Of a stretch of 64,000 nt of DNA, positions 16,876-25,763 are shown piece by piece. Location of the stretch: NCBI RefSeq assembly GCF_041200175.1, contig NZ_CP165728.1, forward strand, positions 62,001-126,000. The letters are read 5' to 3'. Position numbers and translations under genes: made by a program. Under the pieces are notes generated by a model. The model was not told where the DNA came from. It worked only from the letters and a program-made list of their open reading frames with translations, and did no database searches. The stretch's first letter is position 1. Every line of letters begins with the position of its first letter. Origin of the DNA: Streptomyces sp. R33 (GTDB lineage: Bacteria > Actinomycetota > Actinomycetes > Streptomycetales > Streptomycetaceae).

Positions 16876-18468
16876 ATGCCGAGATTCGTGTACCCGGAAC
16901 TCCCGCTGGACGGCCTGCTGCGCCGGGCGGCGGTCCGCGACCCTGCAGGCCGGGCGATCCTGACCGCGACCCGGACCGGCACGAAGACCACGGTGACCTT
17001 CGCCGAACTGGACAGCCAGGCCGACCGCTTCGCCTCCTACCTGGAGCACACGTGCGGCCGCCGCGGTGCGCGGATCGGCGTCGCCAACGTCCTGGACCCC
17101 GTCTTCGCCGCCGCCTACTACGGGACGGTGCGCAGCGGGAACACGGTCGTGCTGGTCAACCCGCTGATCAAGGAGACGGGCCTGGTCCACGTCCTGCGGA
17201 CGGCTGCCGTGGAAGTGGCCTTCGTGCCCGTCGCCACGGCCGAGCTGCTGATCAAACTGGGCGACCAGCTGCCGGACCTGCGCTCCGTCGTGGTGACGGA
17301 CGCGCCCGACGGGATCGTTCCCGGCGACGCCCTGCCGCTGGCCGCGGCCCTGGACTCGGCACCGGAACGGACGGTCCTGCCCGGGGCCGTCGACCTCGAC
17401 GGCGACGCGTGCATCCAGTTCACCACCGGCACCACGGGCCGCCCCAAGGGCGTCCGGCTCACCCACCGCAACCTGGTGGCGAACGCGGCCCAGACCGCCG
17501 CCGCGCACGACCTCGGCAGCGATTCGGTCACCCTCAACCACCTGCCGCTCTACCACACCATGCACCTCAACTCCGGGATCTACGCGGGCGCCTGCCAGGT
17601 GCTGTGCACCGACCCCGACCCGGTCGCCTCCCTCGCCGTCGCGGCGCAGGCCGAGGCCACCCACTACTACGGGCTGCCCGCGCGCCTGCACGTGCTGGCC
17701 CAGGACGAGCGGCTCACCGACGACTTCCCGGCCGGGCGCCGCCTCACCGCCGTCCTCTCCGGCGGCACCGCCCTGTCCCCCAGCGCCGCCCGCGCCCTGC
17801 GCGAGAGCCTCGGCGTGCCCGTCATCCAGGGCTACGGGCTGGCCGAACTCTCCCCGCTCTCCCACTGCCAGGACCCGCACCACCCCAAGAGCGGCTCCGT
17901 GGGCCCCGCCGTACCGGGCACCGAATGCCGCATCGTCCACGTCGCCGCGCGGACCCCGCTCGACGTCTACGCCACCGGCGAGGTCCAGGTCCGCGGCCCC
18001 CAGCTGATGGCCGGCTACCTCGACGACAGCGCGGCCTCGCCGGTCGACGAGAACGGCTGGTTCTCCACCGGGGACGTCGGCTACCTCAACGAGGACGGCG
18101 AACTGTTCCTGGTGGACCGCCTCGGCGACGTCTTCAAGTACGACAACGAACTCGTCTCGCCCACCGCCGTCGAACGGGTCGTCGGCGCCGACCCGCGCGT
18201 CGCCGAGTGCATCGCGGCGGGCTGGCCCGACCCGCTGCACGGCGCGGTCGTCTGGACCGGCATCGTGCTGCGCGACCCGACCGCCCCCGGCCTCCTGGAC
18301 GTCCTCGACTCCGTCGTGGAGCGCGCCAACGGGAGCCTGAACTGGTTCGAGCAGATCCGCCGCGTCGAAGTGATCGACGCCGTGCCGCGCAACCACGTCG
18401 GCAAGCCCGAGCGGCGCACCCTGCGCCACACCCTGCGCAGCCGGGCCGAGGCGGAGACGGCGGCGTGA
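16876..18468 (+). CDS. Acyl-CoA/ACP ligase (AMP-binding family)
   Basis: 530 aa adenylate-forming enzyme. P-loop-like motif FTTGTTGRPKG (about residue 185), QGYGLAELSP, the YATGEVQVRGP and GWFSTGDVGY regions, and the C-terminal catalytic Lys in PRNHVGKPERR are all present. It activates a carboxylic acid as the adenylate and loads CoA or a carrier. Possible roles are activation of a starter acid or of the finished polyketide acid for amide or ester formation. Confidence 0.9.
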   Translation: MPRFVYPELPLDGLLRRAAVRDPAGRAILTATRTGTKTTVTFAELDSQADRFASYLEHTCGRRGARIGVANVLDPVFAAAYYGTVRSGNTVVLVNPLIKETGLVHVLRTAAVEVAFVPVATAELLIKLGDQLPDLRSVVVTDAPDGIVPGDALPLAAALDSAPERTVLPGAVDLDGDACIQFTTGTTGRPKGVRLTHRNLVANAAQTAAAHDLGSDSVTLNHLPLYHTMHLNSGIYAGACQVLCTDPDPVASLAVAAQAEATHYYGLPARLHVLAQDERLTDDFPAGRRLTAVLSGGTALSPSAARALRESLGVPVIQGYGLAELSPLSHCQDPHHPKSGSVGPAVPGTECRIVHVAARTPLDVYATGEVQVRGPQLMAGYLDDSAASPVDENGWFSTGDVGYLNEDGELFLVDRLGDVFKYDNELVSPTAVERVVGADPRVAECIAAGWPDPLHGAVVWTGIVLRDPTAPGLLDVLDSVVERANGSLNWFEQIRRVEVIDAVPRNHVGKPERRTLRHTLRSRAEAETAA

Positions 18469-18527
18469 GACCGCCCCGCCCGCACGGCCCGCGCACCACA
18501 TCCCGTACGACCAGAGGAGCGACCACT

Positions 18528-20345
18528 GTGGCGACCAACGCCGGTACATCCCCCACGGCCTGCTCCCCCCGCGTGCTCGTGGTGGGCGCGGGCCCCGTGG
18601 GCCTGACCGCCGCCCATGAACTGGCCCGCCGAGGACTGCGCGTGCGCGTCGTGGACGGCGCCCCCGGCCCGGCCCCCACCAGCCGCGCGGTGGCCGTCCA
18701 CCCGCGGACGCTCGAGACGTTCGACCAGATGGGCCTCGTGGACGGGCTGCTCGCCCGCGGCCGCAGGAACAGGGCCTTCACGATGTTCGCGCGCGGCCGG
18801 CGCCTGGTCCGGCTCGAGGCGGACTACCGCTCGATGCCCACCCGGTTCCCGTTCACCCTCGTCATCGGCCAGACCGAGACGGAGGAAGTGCTCCGCGAGG
18901 CCGTCGCACGGCTCGGCGTCCGCGTCGAATGGGGCGTGCGCCTGACCTCCCTCGAGCAGGACCGGGACACCGTACGCGCCCGCCTCGAGCATGCCGACGG
19001 CTCCACCGAGGAGTACGAGGTGCCCTGGCTGGTCGGCTGCGACGGCGGCCACAGCACGGTGCGCAAGCAGCTCGGGCTCCCGCTGCTCGGCGAGTCCAGC
19101 GAGACCTGGGCGCTGGCCGACGCGGCCGTCTCCCTCGACCTGCCGCCGGACACCATCTACTGGGCCCACACCGGCAGCCAGGCCATGATGATGGTCCCGT
19201 ACCAGCGCGAGGGGTACTGGCGGCTGCTCGACACCGCCCCCGCCGGCCGGTCGGAGACCCCGCGCGAGGCCGCGGAGCGGTTCTCGGAGAAGCTCAGCAC
19301 GGGGCTCGGCCGTCCGGTGCAGGTCGCCGAACCCGACTGGACCTCCGTCTTCACCTTCCAGCAGCGCATGGTGCCCCGCATGCACGACGGCCGCTGCTTC
19401 GTGGCGGGCGACGCCGCCCACGTGCACAGCCCCGCCTCCGGACAGGGCATGAACACCGGCATCCAGGAGGCCTACAACCTCGCCTGGAAGCTCGCCATGG
19501 CCGCCCTGGGGCAGGCGGGCCGCGAACTGCTCGCCACCTACGGGCAGGAGCGCGTGCCCATCGGCAAGAAGCTGCTGGGCTCCGTCCGCAAGGCCACCTT
19601 CCTGGTGCAGTTCAAGAACACCATGGCCGGTGTGGGGCTGCCGATCGCCTTCACCTTCGTACGCAACATCGGGCCGCTGCGCCGGGCCATCCAGCGCAAG
19701 GTGCTCGGCGGCATGTCCGGGCTGCTGCTGTCCTACCCCGAGTCCCCACTGACCACGGCCGACCCGCTCATGGCAGTGCCTGCCGGCTCGCGCGCCGCCG
19801 CTGCGGCCGGCCGCCACCCGGACGACCCCGGCTCCGAGGCGCTGCGCGCCGAACTGCGCGACACCCGCTGGTCCCTGGTGTGGGCGGCGCAGGACGAGCC
19901 CGGCGAGGCGGGACGGGTCGCGGCGGCCGCGGCGGAAGCACACGGCACGTGGCTTTCGGTACGGACCGCGGGCGACGGCCTCGGCGGCGGTCCCGCCCCG
20001 CTGCCCGACCCGAACGGGCTGCTGCGGCGCTCGCTGGACCTCGGGCCGGGCGCCTGGGTGCTGATCCGGCCCGACGGCTACATCGCCGCGAGCGGCACGG
20101 AGCTGACCCGGCGCGGGCTCGCGCGGGCCCTCGCACCGCTGGGTGCGCCCGCCGCGCTGCCCGACGTGATCCGCGAAGCGGTGCGCGCACCCCGGGTGTC
20201 CGCACCGCAGGCGGCGGCGGGGACCGTCGGCGCGTCCTACGCAACCCGCGCCTCCGTACCGCTCCTCGACCCCGCTTCCACCGCGTCTCCAGAGCTCCGC
20301 GACACGGTCGAGACCTCACCACGGGTACTGGAGGGGACACGTTGA
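18528..20345 (+). CDS. Large aromatic-ring FAD monooxygenase
   Basis: 605 aa, the length of aromatic-polyketide hydroxylases (PgaE/RdmE/MtmOIV-like group). FAD motifs are VLVVGAGPVGLTAAHELAR, VGCDGGHSTVRKQLG and FVAGDAAHVHSPASGQGMNTGIQEAYNLAWKL, and a C-terminal thioredoxin-like domain runs from about 490. GTG 18528 follows AGAGGAG. It overlaps the ketoreductase start (TTGA). Confidence 0.93.
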   Translation: MATNAGTSPTACSPRVLVVGAGPVGLTAAHELARRGLRVRVVDGAPGPAPTSRAVAVHPRTLETFDQMGLVDGLLARGRRNRAFTMFARGRRLVRLEADYRSMPTRFPFTLVIGQTETEEVLREAVARLGVRVEWGVRLTSLEQDRDTVRARLEHADGSTEEYEVPWLVGCDGGHSTVRKQLGLPLLGESSETWALADAAVSLDLPPDTIYWAHTGSQAMMMVPYQREGYWRLLDTAPAGRSETPREAAERFSEKLSTGLGRPVQVAEPDWTSVFTFQQRMVPRMHDGRCFVAGDAAHVHSPASGQGMNTGIQEAYNLAWKLAMAALGQAGRELLATYGQERVPIGKKLLGSVRKATFLVQFKNTMAGVGLPIAFTFVRNIGPLRRAIQRKVLGGMSGLLLSYPESPLTTADPLMAVPAGSRAAAAAGRHPDDPGSEALRAELRDTRWSLVWAAQDEPGEAGRVAAAAAEAHGTWLSVRTAGDGLGGGPAPLPDPNGLLRRSLDLGPGAWVLIRPDGYIAASGTELTRRGLARALAPLGAPAALPDVIREAVRAPRVSAPQAAAGTVGASYATRASVPLLDPASTASPELRDTVETSPRVLEGTR

Positions 20346-21160
20346 ACACACCGACCACACCGTCAGCGCAGCCGCAGGCGGCGCCGCAGAAGCCGGTCGC
20401 CCTGGTCACCGGCGGCACGAGCGGCATCGGCCTGGCGGTCGTACGCGACCTGGGCCGGCGCGGGCACCGGGTGTTCCTGTGCGCGCGGACCGCGGAAACC
20501 GTCAAGCAGACCGTCGAGGAGCTGCGCGCCGAGGGCCTCGAGGTCTCGGGTCTGGCCGCCGACGTCCGCTCCCGCGAGGCGATCGCGGAGCTGGTGGCCG
20601 CCGCCGTCGCCGAGTTCGGCCCGATCTCCGTCCTGGTCAACAACGCCGGACGCAGCGGCGGCGGTCCGACCGCCGACATCAGCGACGAGCTCTGGTACGA
20701 CGTCATCGACACCAACCTGAACAGCGTCTTCCTGCTGACCCGGGAGGTGCTCAAGAACGGCGGCCTGGCCGGGGCCCCCTACGGCCGGATCATCAACATC
20801 GCCTCCACGGCGGGCAAGCAGGGCGTCCTGCTCGGCGCCCCGTACTCGGCGTCGAAGCACGCCGTCGTCGGCTTCACCAAGGCCCTCGGCAAGGAGCTGG
20901 CCCCGGCCGGCATCACGGTCAACGCGGTGTGCCCCGGCTACGTGGAGACGCCGATGGCGCAGCGCGTCCGGGCCGGCTACGCGGCGGCCTGGGACACCAC
21001 GACCGAGGACGTGCAGGAGCAGTTCGAGGCGAAGATCCCGCTGGGGCGCTACGCGACCCCGGAGGAGGTGGCGGCCATGGTCGGCTACCTGACCACGGAC
21101 CTCGCCGCGTCCGTCACCGCGCAGGCGCTGAACGTCTGCGGCGGACTGGGGAACTTCTGA
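20342..21160 (+). CDS. Polyketide ketoreductase (SDR, ActIII type)
   Basis: 272 aa NADPH-dependent reductase. Rossmann motif TGGTSGIG, NNAG, and the catalytic Ser-Tyr-Lys in ASTAGKQGVLLGAPYSASKH. The KQG and PYSASK stretch is typical of the C9 ketoreductases that fix the first ring fold. The TTG at 20342 is used: it overlaps the previous stop and follows GGAGGGGAC. It abuts the aromatase gene (ATG overlaps the TGA). Confidence 0.95.
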   Translation: MNTPTTPSAQPQAAPQKPVALVTGGTSGIGLAVVRDLGRRGHRVFLCARTAETVKQTVEELRAEGLEVSGLAADVRSREAIAELVAAAVAEFGPISVLVNNAGRSGGGPTADISDELWYDVIDTNLNSVFLLTREVLKNGGLAGAPYGRIINIASTAGKQGVLLGAPYSASKHAVVGFTKALGKELAPAGITVNAVCPGYVETPMAQRVRAGYAAAWDTTTEDVQEQFEAKIPLGRYATPEEVAAMVGYLTTDLAASVTAQALNVCGGLGNF

Positions 21161-22119
21161 TGGCGGCCGAGCGGGTGCACCGTACCGTGCACGAGACCGA
21201 GGTGGCCGCCCCCGCGGGCGTGGTCTACGGAATGATCGCGGACGCCGTGCAGTGGCCGCTGTACTTCCCGCCCAACGTGCACGTGGAACGCCTCGCGTTC
21301 GACGGCGTGCAGGAGCGGCTGCGGATGTGGGCGACGGCGAACGGCCAGGTCAAGTCCTGGACCTCGCGCCGTGTGCTCGACGCGGCGGCGCGGCGCATCG
21401 AGTTCCGACAGGAGATCCCCGCGGCCCCCCTGTCGGCGATGACCGGCACCTGGATCGTCGAGCCGCTGGGCGCCGAGCGCTCGAAGCTGACACTGCTGCA
21501 CGACTTCTCGGTCGCGGGCGACCGGGCGCAGGACGTGGAGTGGGTCGAGCGCGCCACCGACACCAACAGCCGTGCGGAGCTGGCGAACCTGGCGCAGCTG
21601 GGCGAGCGCTGGGGCAAGCTCGACGAGCTCGTCATGTCCTTCGAGGACCGCGTCGACGTGGACGCCCCGCCGGAGCTGGTCTACGCGTTCCTGGAGCGGG
21701 CCGAGCAGTGGCCGGAGCTGCTGCCGCACGTCTCGCGGCTGGAGCTCACCGAGCCCGCGGAGCTGCCCGGCGTCCAGGTCATGGCCATGGACACGCTCAC
21801 CGCCGACGGCTCCGCGCACACCACCGAATCGGTGCGGGTGTGCTTCCCGGCGGCCGGCCGCATCGTCTACAAGCAGACCCGCACCCCGGCGCTGATGTCG
21901 GCCCACACCGGCGTGTGGACGGTCACCGGCGGCGCCTACGGCTCGACGGTCACCTCGCAGCACAGCGTCGTGCTGCGCGAGGAGGCCGTCACCCAGGTGC
22001 TGGGCGCCGGCGCCGATCTCGCGGCGGCCCGCAGGTACGTCCGCCAGGCACTGGGCCGCAACAGCACCGCGACCATGACGTACGCCAAGCAGCACGCGGA
22101 GTCGGCGCTCGCGAGCTGA
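21160..22119 (+). CDS. Didomain aromatase/cyclase, copy 1
   Basis: 319 aa; two START/Bet v1-like helix-grip domains (about 1-150 and 160-310), as in ActVII-type didomain aromatases acting on C9-reduced polyketides. The repeats are visible in the paired motifs PAGVVYGMIADAVQWPLYFPP and PPELVYAFLERAEQWPELLPH. About 60% identical by eye to the next gene. Overlaps the ketoreductase stop. Confidence 0.93.
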   Translation: MAAERVHRTVHETEVAAPAGVVYGMIADAVQWPLYFPPNVHVERLAFDGVQERLRMWATANGQVKSWTSRRVLDAAARRIEFRQEIPAAPLSAMTGTWIVEPLGAERSKLTLLHDFSVAGDRAQDVEWVERATDTNSRAELANLAQLGERWGKLDELVMSFEDRVDVDAPPELVYAFLERAEQWPELLPHVSRLELTEPAELPGVQVMAMDTLTADGSAHTTESVRVCFPAAGRIVYKQTRTPALMSAHTGVWTVTGGAYGSTVTSQHSVVLREEAVTQVLGAGADLAAARRYVRQALGRNSTATMTYAKQHAESALAS

Positions 22120-22122
22120 GCC

Positions 22123-22151
22123 TCCAGGCTCTCTCGAGTCGGACTCCGGCG
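22123..22151 (+). promoter_or_regulatory. Triple SARP box before aromatase copy 2
   Basis: TCCAGGC (22123), TCGAGTC (22134), TCCGGCG (22145): three heptamers at exact 11-bp steps in the 77-bp gap between the aromatase genes, so the second copy has its own SARP-type promoter. Confidence 0.7.
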
Positions 22152-22196
22152 GTCGCGGACAGACTCTGTACCCAAGCGTGAGGGAAGGGTGTGGCG

Positions 22197-23153
22197 ATGT
22201 CTGTCCAGCAGGTGCACCGGACGTCCTATGCCGTGGACGTGAACGCGCCCGCGGGCGTGGTCTACGGTCTGATCGCGGACACGACGCAGTGGCCGCTGTT
22301 CATTCCGCCCAGCATCCACGTCGAACGGCTCGACTTCGACGGCTTCCAGGACCGGTTCCACATGTGGGTCACCGCGAACGGGAGCGTCAGGTCCTGGCTC
22401 TCGCGCCGCACCCTGGACGCGCCCCGGCTGCGGATCGACTTCCGCCAGGAGGTCCCCGCCGCCCCCGTCGTCGCGATGGGCGGCAGCTGGATCGTGGAGC
22501 CGCGGGGCACCGACCGTTCGCGGCTGACGCTGCTCCACGACTTCGCGGTCGCCGGCGACCGGCCCGCGGACGTCGACTGGACCAAGCAGGCCACCGACAC
22601 CAACAGCCGCGCCGAGCTGGCGCAGCTGAAGGAGGCCGCGGAGCGCTGGACCAGGCTCGACGGCCTGCTGCTGTCCTTCGAGGACTCCGTACGCATCGAC
22701 GGACCGGCCGACCTGGTCTACCAGTTCCTCTACGGGGTCGCCGACTGGCCGGAGCGCGTCCCCCACGTCTCCCGCGTCGCCGTCACCGAGGACGAGCCCG
22801 GCGTCCAGCTGCTGAGCATGGACACCGTGACCTCCGACGGAGCGGTGCACACCACGGAGTCCGTACGGGTGTGCTTCCCGCACGCGGGCCGCATCGTCTA
22901 CAAGCAGACCGCGACCCCGGCCCTGATGACCGCGCACGCCGGCGAGTGGTCGCTGATCCCCGACGAGACCGGGGTCACCGCCGTCTCCCAGCACAGCGTG
23001 CTGCTGCGGGAGGAGGCCGTCGAGCGGGTCCTGGGTCCCGGCGCCGACCTCGCGCAGGCCAGGACGTACGTACGCGAGGCGCTCGGCCGCAACAGCACCG
23101 CCACCCTCCACCTCGCCAAGCAGTACGCGGAGACCGCCATCCGCACGCTGTAG
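22197..23153 (+). CDS. Didomain aromatase/cyclase, copy 2
   Basis: 318 aa paralog of the preceding gene, with both helix-grip domains intact (PAGVVYGLIADTTQWPLFIPP and PADLVYQFLYGVADWPERVPH). ATG 22197 is preferred over the GTG at 22191 because AGGGAAGGG is then properly spaced. Two full ActVII-type copies in one cluster is unusual; one may act on a different ring closure or have diverged in function. Confidence 0.92.
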   Translation: MSVQQVHRTSYAVDVNAPAGVVYGLIADTTQWPLFIPPSIHVERLDFDGFQDRFHMWVTANGSVRSWLSRRTLDAPRLRIDFRQEVPAAPVVAMGGSWIVEPRGTDRSRLTLLHDFAVAGDRPADVDWTKQATDTNSRAELAQLKEAAERWTRLDGLLLSFEDSVRIDGPADLVYQFLYGVADWPERVPHVSRVAVTEDEPGVQLLSMDTVTSDGAVHTTESVRVCFPHAGRIVYKQTATPALMTAHAGEWSLIPDETGVTAVSQHSVLLREEAVERVLGPGADLAQARTYVREALGRNSTATLHLAKQYAETAIRTL

Positions 23154-23170
23154 CCGCCTGCCCGCGGTGC

Positions 23171-23211
23171 TCCGGCGGGACTCCGGCGGCGTGTCAGCGG
23201 CGCGTCAGCGA
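23171..23211 (+). promoter_or_regulatory. Weak SARP-like repeats before the condensation-domain gene
   Basis: TCCGGCG (23171, 23182) and TCAGCGG/TCAGCGA (23194, 23205): two 11-bp-spaced pairs offset by 12 bp. They are further from consensus than the other arrays and could be chance repeats in GC-rich DNA. Confidence 0.4.
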
Positions 23212-23291
23212 AACGTGGGCGTGCCACGCATACTCGACCCCTTTGAACTGTGACGCCGCCCGGCGAGCGCCGCCGAGACGAGGGGGAGTGG

Positions 23292-25424
23292 ATGAGCGTC
23301 TCCATGACCGTGGTCATCGCGCCCGGCTACGCCCCGGCGCTGGACCTGCGCGGTCCCCTCGATCAGGACGTCCTCGCGGCGGCCCTCACCGCGCTGCCTG
23401 CGGGCACCCCCACCCTGCGCCGCCACACGGCGACGCACCACACCCTGCACCTGCCCCCGCAGCACTCCCCGGCCGGTACGGTGGCCGATCTGCTGACCGC
23501 CCCCGGAGCCCGGCCGCCCGCACAGGCGAAGGCGCTGCGGACCGCGTGGGAGGGCCCGGCCCCCGAGCAGGCCGACGGGCAGGCCACACCCGGCCCCTTC
23601 GACGGCCCGGCCGTGCATCCCGCGGGCGGACTCCCCGCGAGCGCGCGCCAGCGCGACGTGCTCCTCGACGTCCTGACCGGCCGGCCCGGCGCCGGCCTGC
23701 ACGTCGAGCAGCTGCACTGGCGCTGGTACGGGCCGCTGGACACCGGGCGCTTCCACGCCGCCTGGCAGGCCGTGTTCCTGCAGGAGCCCGTACTGCGGGC
23801 CGCGTTCACCGACCGCGCCCGCACGGACGGCCGCGGGACCGCCCCGCGCGTCGCCGTGCACCGGCAGGCCTCGCCGCAGCTCGTCCGCCACCACCACGGA
23901 TCCGCCGACTGGCACTCCCTGCTGGTGAGCGAGCGGCTGCGCGCCTTCGACCTGCACCGGCCCGGGCTGCTGCGCATCGCGCTCCTGGACGAACAGGCCG
24001 GCCCCGCCGGGCCGACCCGCATCGTCCTCACCTACCACCACGCCATGCTCGACGGCTGGAGCGTGCGCCTGCTGCTGCGCGCCTTCTACCGCGCCTACCT
24101 GGCCGAGGGGCGTACCACCGGCGGCGAGCGCCGCCCCGATGTGCGCGACCACCTGCGTTGGCTGGGAGACCAGGACCTCACCCCGCCCCGGGACTTCTGG
24201 TCCGCCGCCGCGCCCCCGGCGGGCTCCCGCACCCTGCCCGGCCCGACCGCGGCCGGGCTTCCCGCCGGCGAAGGGGCCCGCTGGGGCCACGGGCTCGCGC
24301 GCCAGCGGCTCACGCCGTACGAGGCCGCCCGGCTGCGTGACTGGGCCGCCGGGCTCGGCGCCACCGAGAGCACTGCGCTGCACGCGGCCTGGGCGCTGCT
24401 GCTGTACCGGGACGGCGGATCGGGCCCGGCGCCCGCGCCCGTCGCGTTCGGCATGGCCGTCTCCGGCCGCGGTATCGCCCTGGAGGGCGCCGCGAGCATC
24501 CCGGCCCCCCTGCGCAATGCGCTGCCCGTCCACGTCGACGTGGACCCCGCGGCCCCGATGGAGCGGCTGCTGGCCGACCTGCGCGACCGGGCCCTGGGCG
24601 CGGCCGCGTACGAATGGGTCTCGGCGGGCCAGGTCCACCAGTGGAGCGGACGGGCCGTCCCCGACGAACTCACGGACTCGATCGTCGCCTTCGAGGCCCC
24701 GCAGGGCCCGCCGCCCGCCCCGGACGGCCGGGACCCGCTGTGGGCCGAACTCGACGCCGAGGGCGTCCGGGTGGACCTCCCGCAGGCCGTGGGCCCGCAC
24801 ACGCCCCAGCCCATCGCCATCAGCGCGTACCACGACGCCGAGGGCGCCCTGGTGCTGACGGCGGTCAACGACCGGACCCGGATCGCGGATCCCGAAGCGG
24901 CCGCGGTGCTCGCCCGCACCGCGCGGCTGCTGCGCGAGTTCCCGGTCCTCGTCGACGGCACGACCAGCGTCGGGGAGGTCCTGCAGATCCTGGCCGGCCT
25001 GCCGCTGCCCGGGCCCGTGGCGGCCGCCCCGCTCCCGCCCGGCGGCGGACTGCGCACGCTGCGCGCCGCCGCGCGGCCCGACGCCGGCACGATCCTGCTC
25101 GTACCGCCGCCCGCCGCGCCCGACGCCTGCTACGACGCCCTCGTACAGGCCTATCCGGGCCCGGAGGCGCTCACCACGGTCACTGCGCCGACCGATACGG
25201 CGGCCTGCCTGGCCGCGGTGCGACCCGCGCTCGCGGCCGGCGAACCGCTGCTCCTCGGCTGCTTCTCCGGAGGCGGGAGCATCGCGTACGAGGTGGCGCA
25301 GCGCATCGCCGCCCATGGCTGGCTGCCTCCGCTCGTGGCCATCGCGGGCACGGCGGACGGGAGTTCCGCCTCGGCGCGCGACCTCGCGCGCACCCTGGAG
25401 GCCGCGGCCGGCCAGCCCGGCTGA
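23292..25424 (+). CDS. Free-standing condensation domain with truncated thioesterase tail
   Basis: 710 aa. Residues about 115-560 form an NRPS condensation domain with an intact catalytic motif YHHAMLDGWS (HHxxxDG at 249-255) but no adenylation or carrier domain. From about 585 a thioesterase-like segment follows (TILLVPPPAAPDACYDAL... LLGCFSGGGSIAYEVAQRI) with a possible nucleophile Ser near 659. The protein ends about 50 residues later, so the usual Asp/His half of a thioesterase is missing. ATG 23292 follows AGGGGGAG. It sits in the PKS half and could join the polyketide to an amine or hydroxyl of the peptide (inference). Confidence 0.85.
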   Translation: MSVSMTVVIAPGYAPALDLRGPLDQDVLAAALTALPAGTPTLRRHTATHHTLHLPPQHSPAGTVADLLTAPGARPPAQAKALRTAWEGPAPEQADGQATPGPFDGPAVHPAGGLPASARQRDVLLDVLTGRPGAGLHVEQLHWRWYGPLDTGRFHAAWQAVFLQEPVLRAAFTDRARTDGRGTAPRVAVHRQASPQLVRHHHGSADWHSLLVSERLRAFDLHRPGLLRIALLDEQAGPAGPTRIVLTYHHAMLDGWSVRLLLRAFYRAYLAEGRTTGGERRPDVRDHLRWLGDQDLTPPRDFWSAAAPPAGSRTLPGPTAAGLPAGEGARWGHGLARQRLTPYEAARLRDWAAGLGATESTALHAAWALLLYRDGGSGPAPAPVAFGMAVSGRGIALEGAASIPAPLRNALPVHVDVDPAAPMERLLADLRDRALGAAAYEWVSAGQVHQWSGRAVPDELTDSIVAFEAPQGPPPAPDGRDPLWAELDAEGVRVDLPQAVGPHTPQPIAISAYHDAEGALVLTAVNDRTRIADPEAAAVLARTARLLREFPVLVDGTTSVGEVLQILAGLPLPGPVAAAPLPPGGGLRTLRAAARPDAGTILLVPPPAAPDACYDALVQAYPGPEALTTVTAPTDTAACLAAVRPALAAGEPLLLGCFSGGGSIAYEVAQRIAAHGWLPPLVAIAGTADGSSASARDLARTLEAAAGQPG

Positions 25425-25540
25425 ACGCCGGGGCGTGTCCAAGGGCCACTCGGCGCACCGAGCGGAGCGGCGCCCCGGTCGGGCCGCGCGGCCGTGGCAC
25501 GCTCCGGTCCGTCGGCCCCGTGCCGTTCCTGCGGGATTTC

Positions 25541-25569
25541 TCGAGCGGCGTTCGAAGATTCCTTGAGCC
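25541..25569 (+). promoter_or_regulatory. Triple SARP box before the micro-ORF/AT-like operon
   Basis: TCGAGCG (25541), TCGAAGA (25552), TTGAGCC (25563) at exact 11-bp steps, about 90 bp before the micro-ORF start. The middle heptamer is identical to that of the 16.77-kb array. Confidence 0.78.
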
Positions 25570-25658
25570 CCACCGCGGACCGTGTGCACAGCAGTCGTCA
25601 CCCCCCGGGCAGCGGCACCCCGCCGCCCACACCCCGAGCAGAGCCGAGGAGAGCGACC

Positions 25659-25763
25659 ATGGTGACCTTCCTCAACCAGCGGACCGTGCACGGTGACACC
25701 GACGAGTGCCCTGCCCCGAAGGACCGCCGCGCGACCACGGAGGCGGTGCCCGGTGTCCGATGA
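25659..25763 (+). CDS. 34-residue micro-ORF, translationally coupled
   Basis: First open frame after a SARP-box promoter, with GAGGAGAG correctly spaced before the ATG. The peptide begins MVTFLNQRTVHGDTDE and is polar, with no signal or membrane segment. Its end overlaps the GTG start of the AT-like gene by 11 bp. I do not recognise it. It may be a leader that couples translation of the next gene, or a small functional protein. Confidence 0.55.
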   Translation: MVTFLNQRTVHGDTDECPAPKDRRATTEAVPGVR

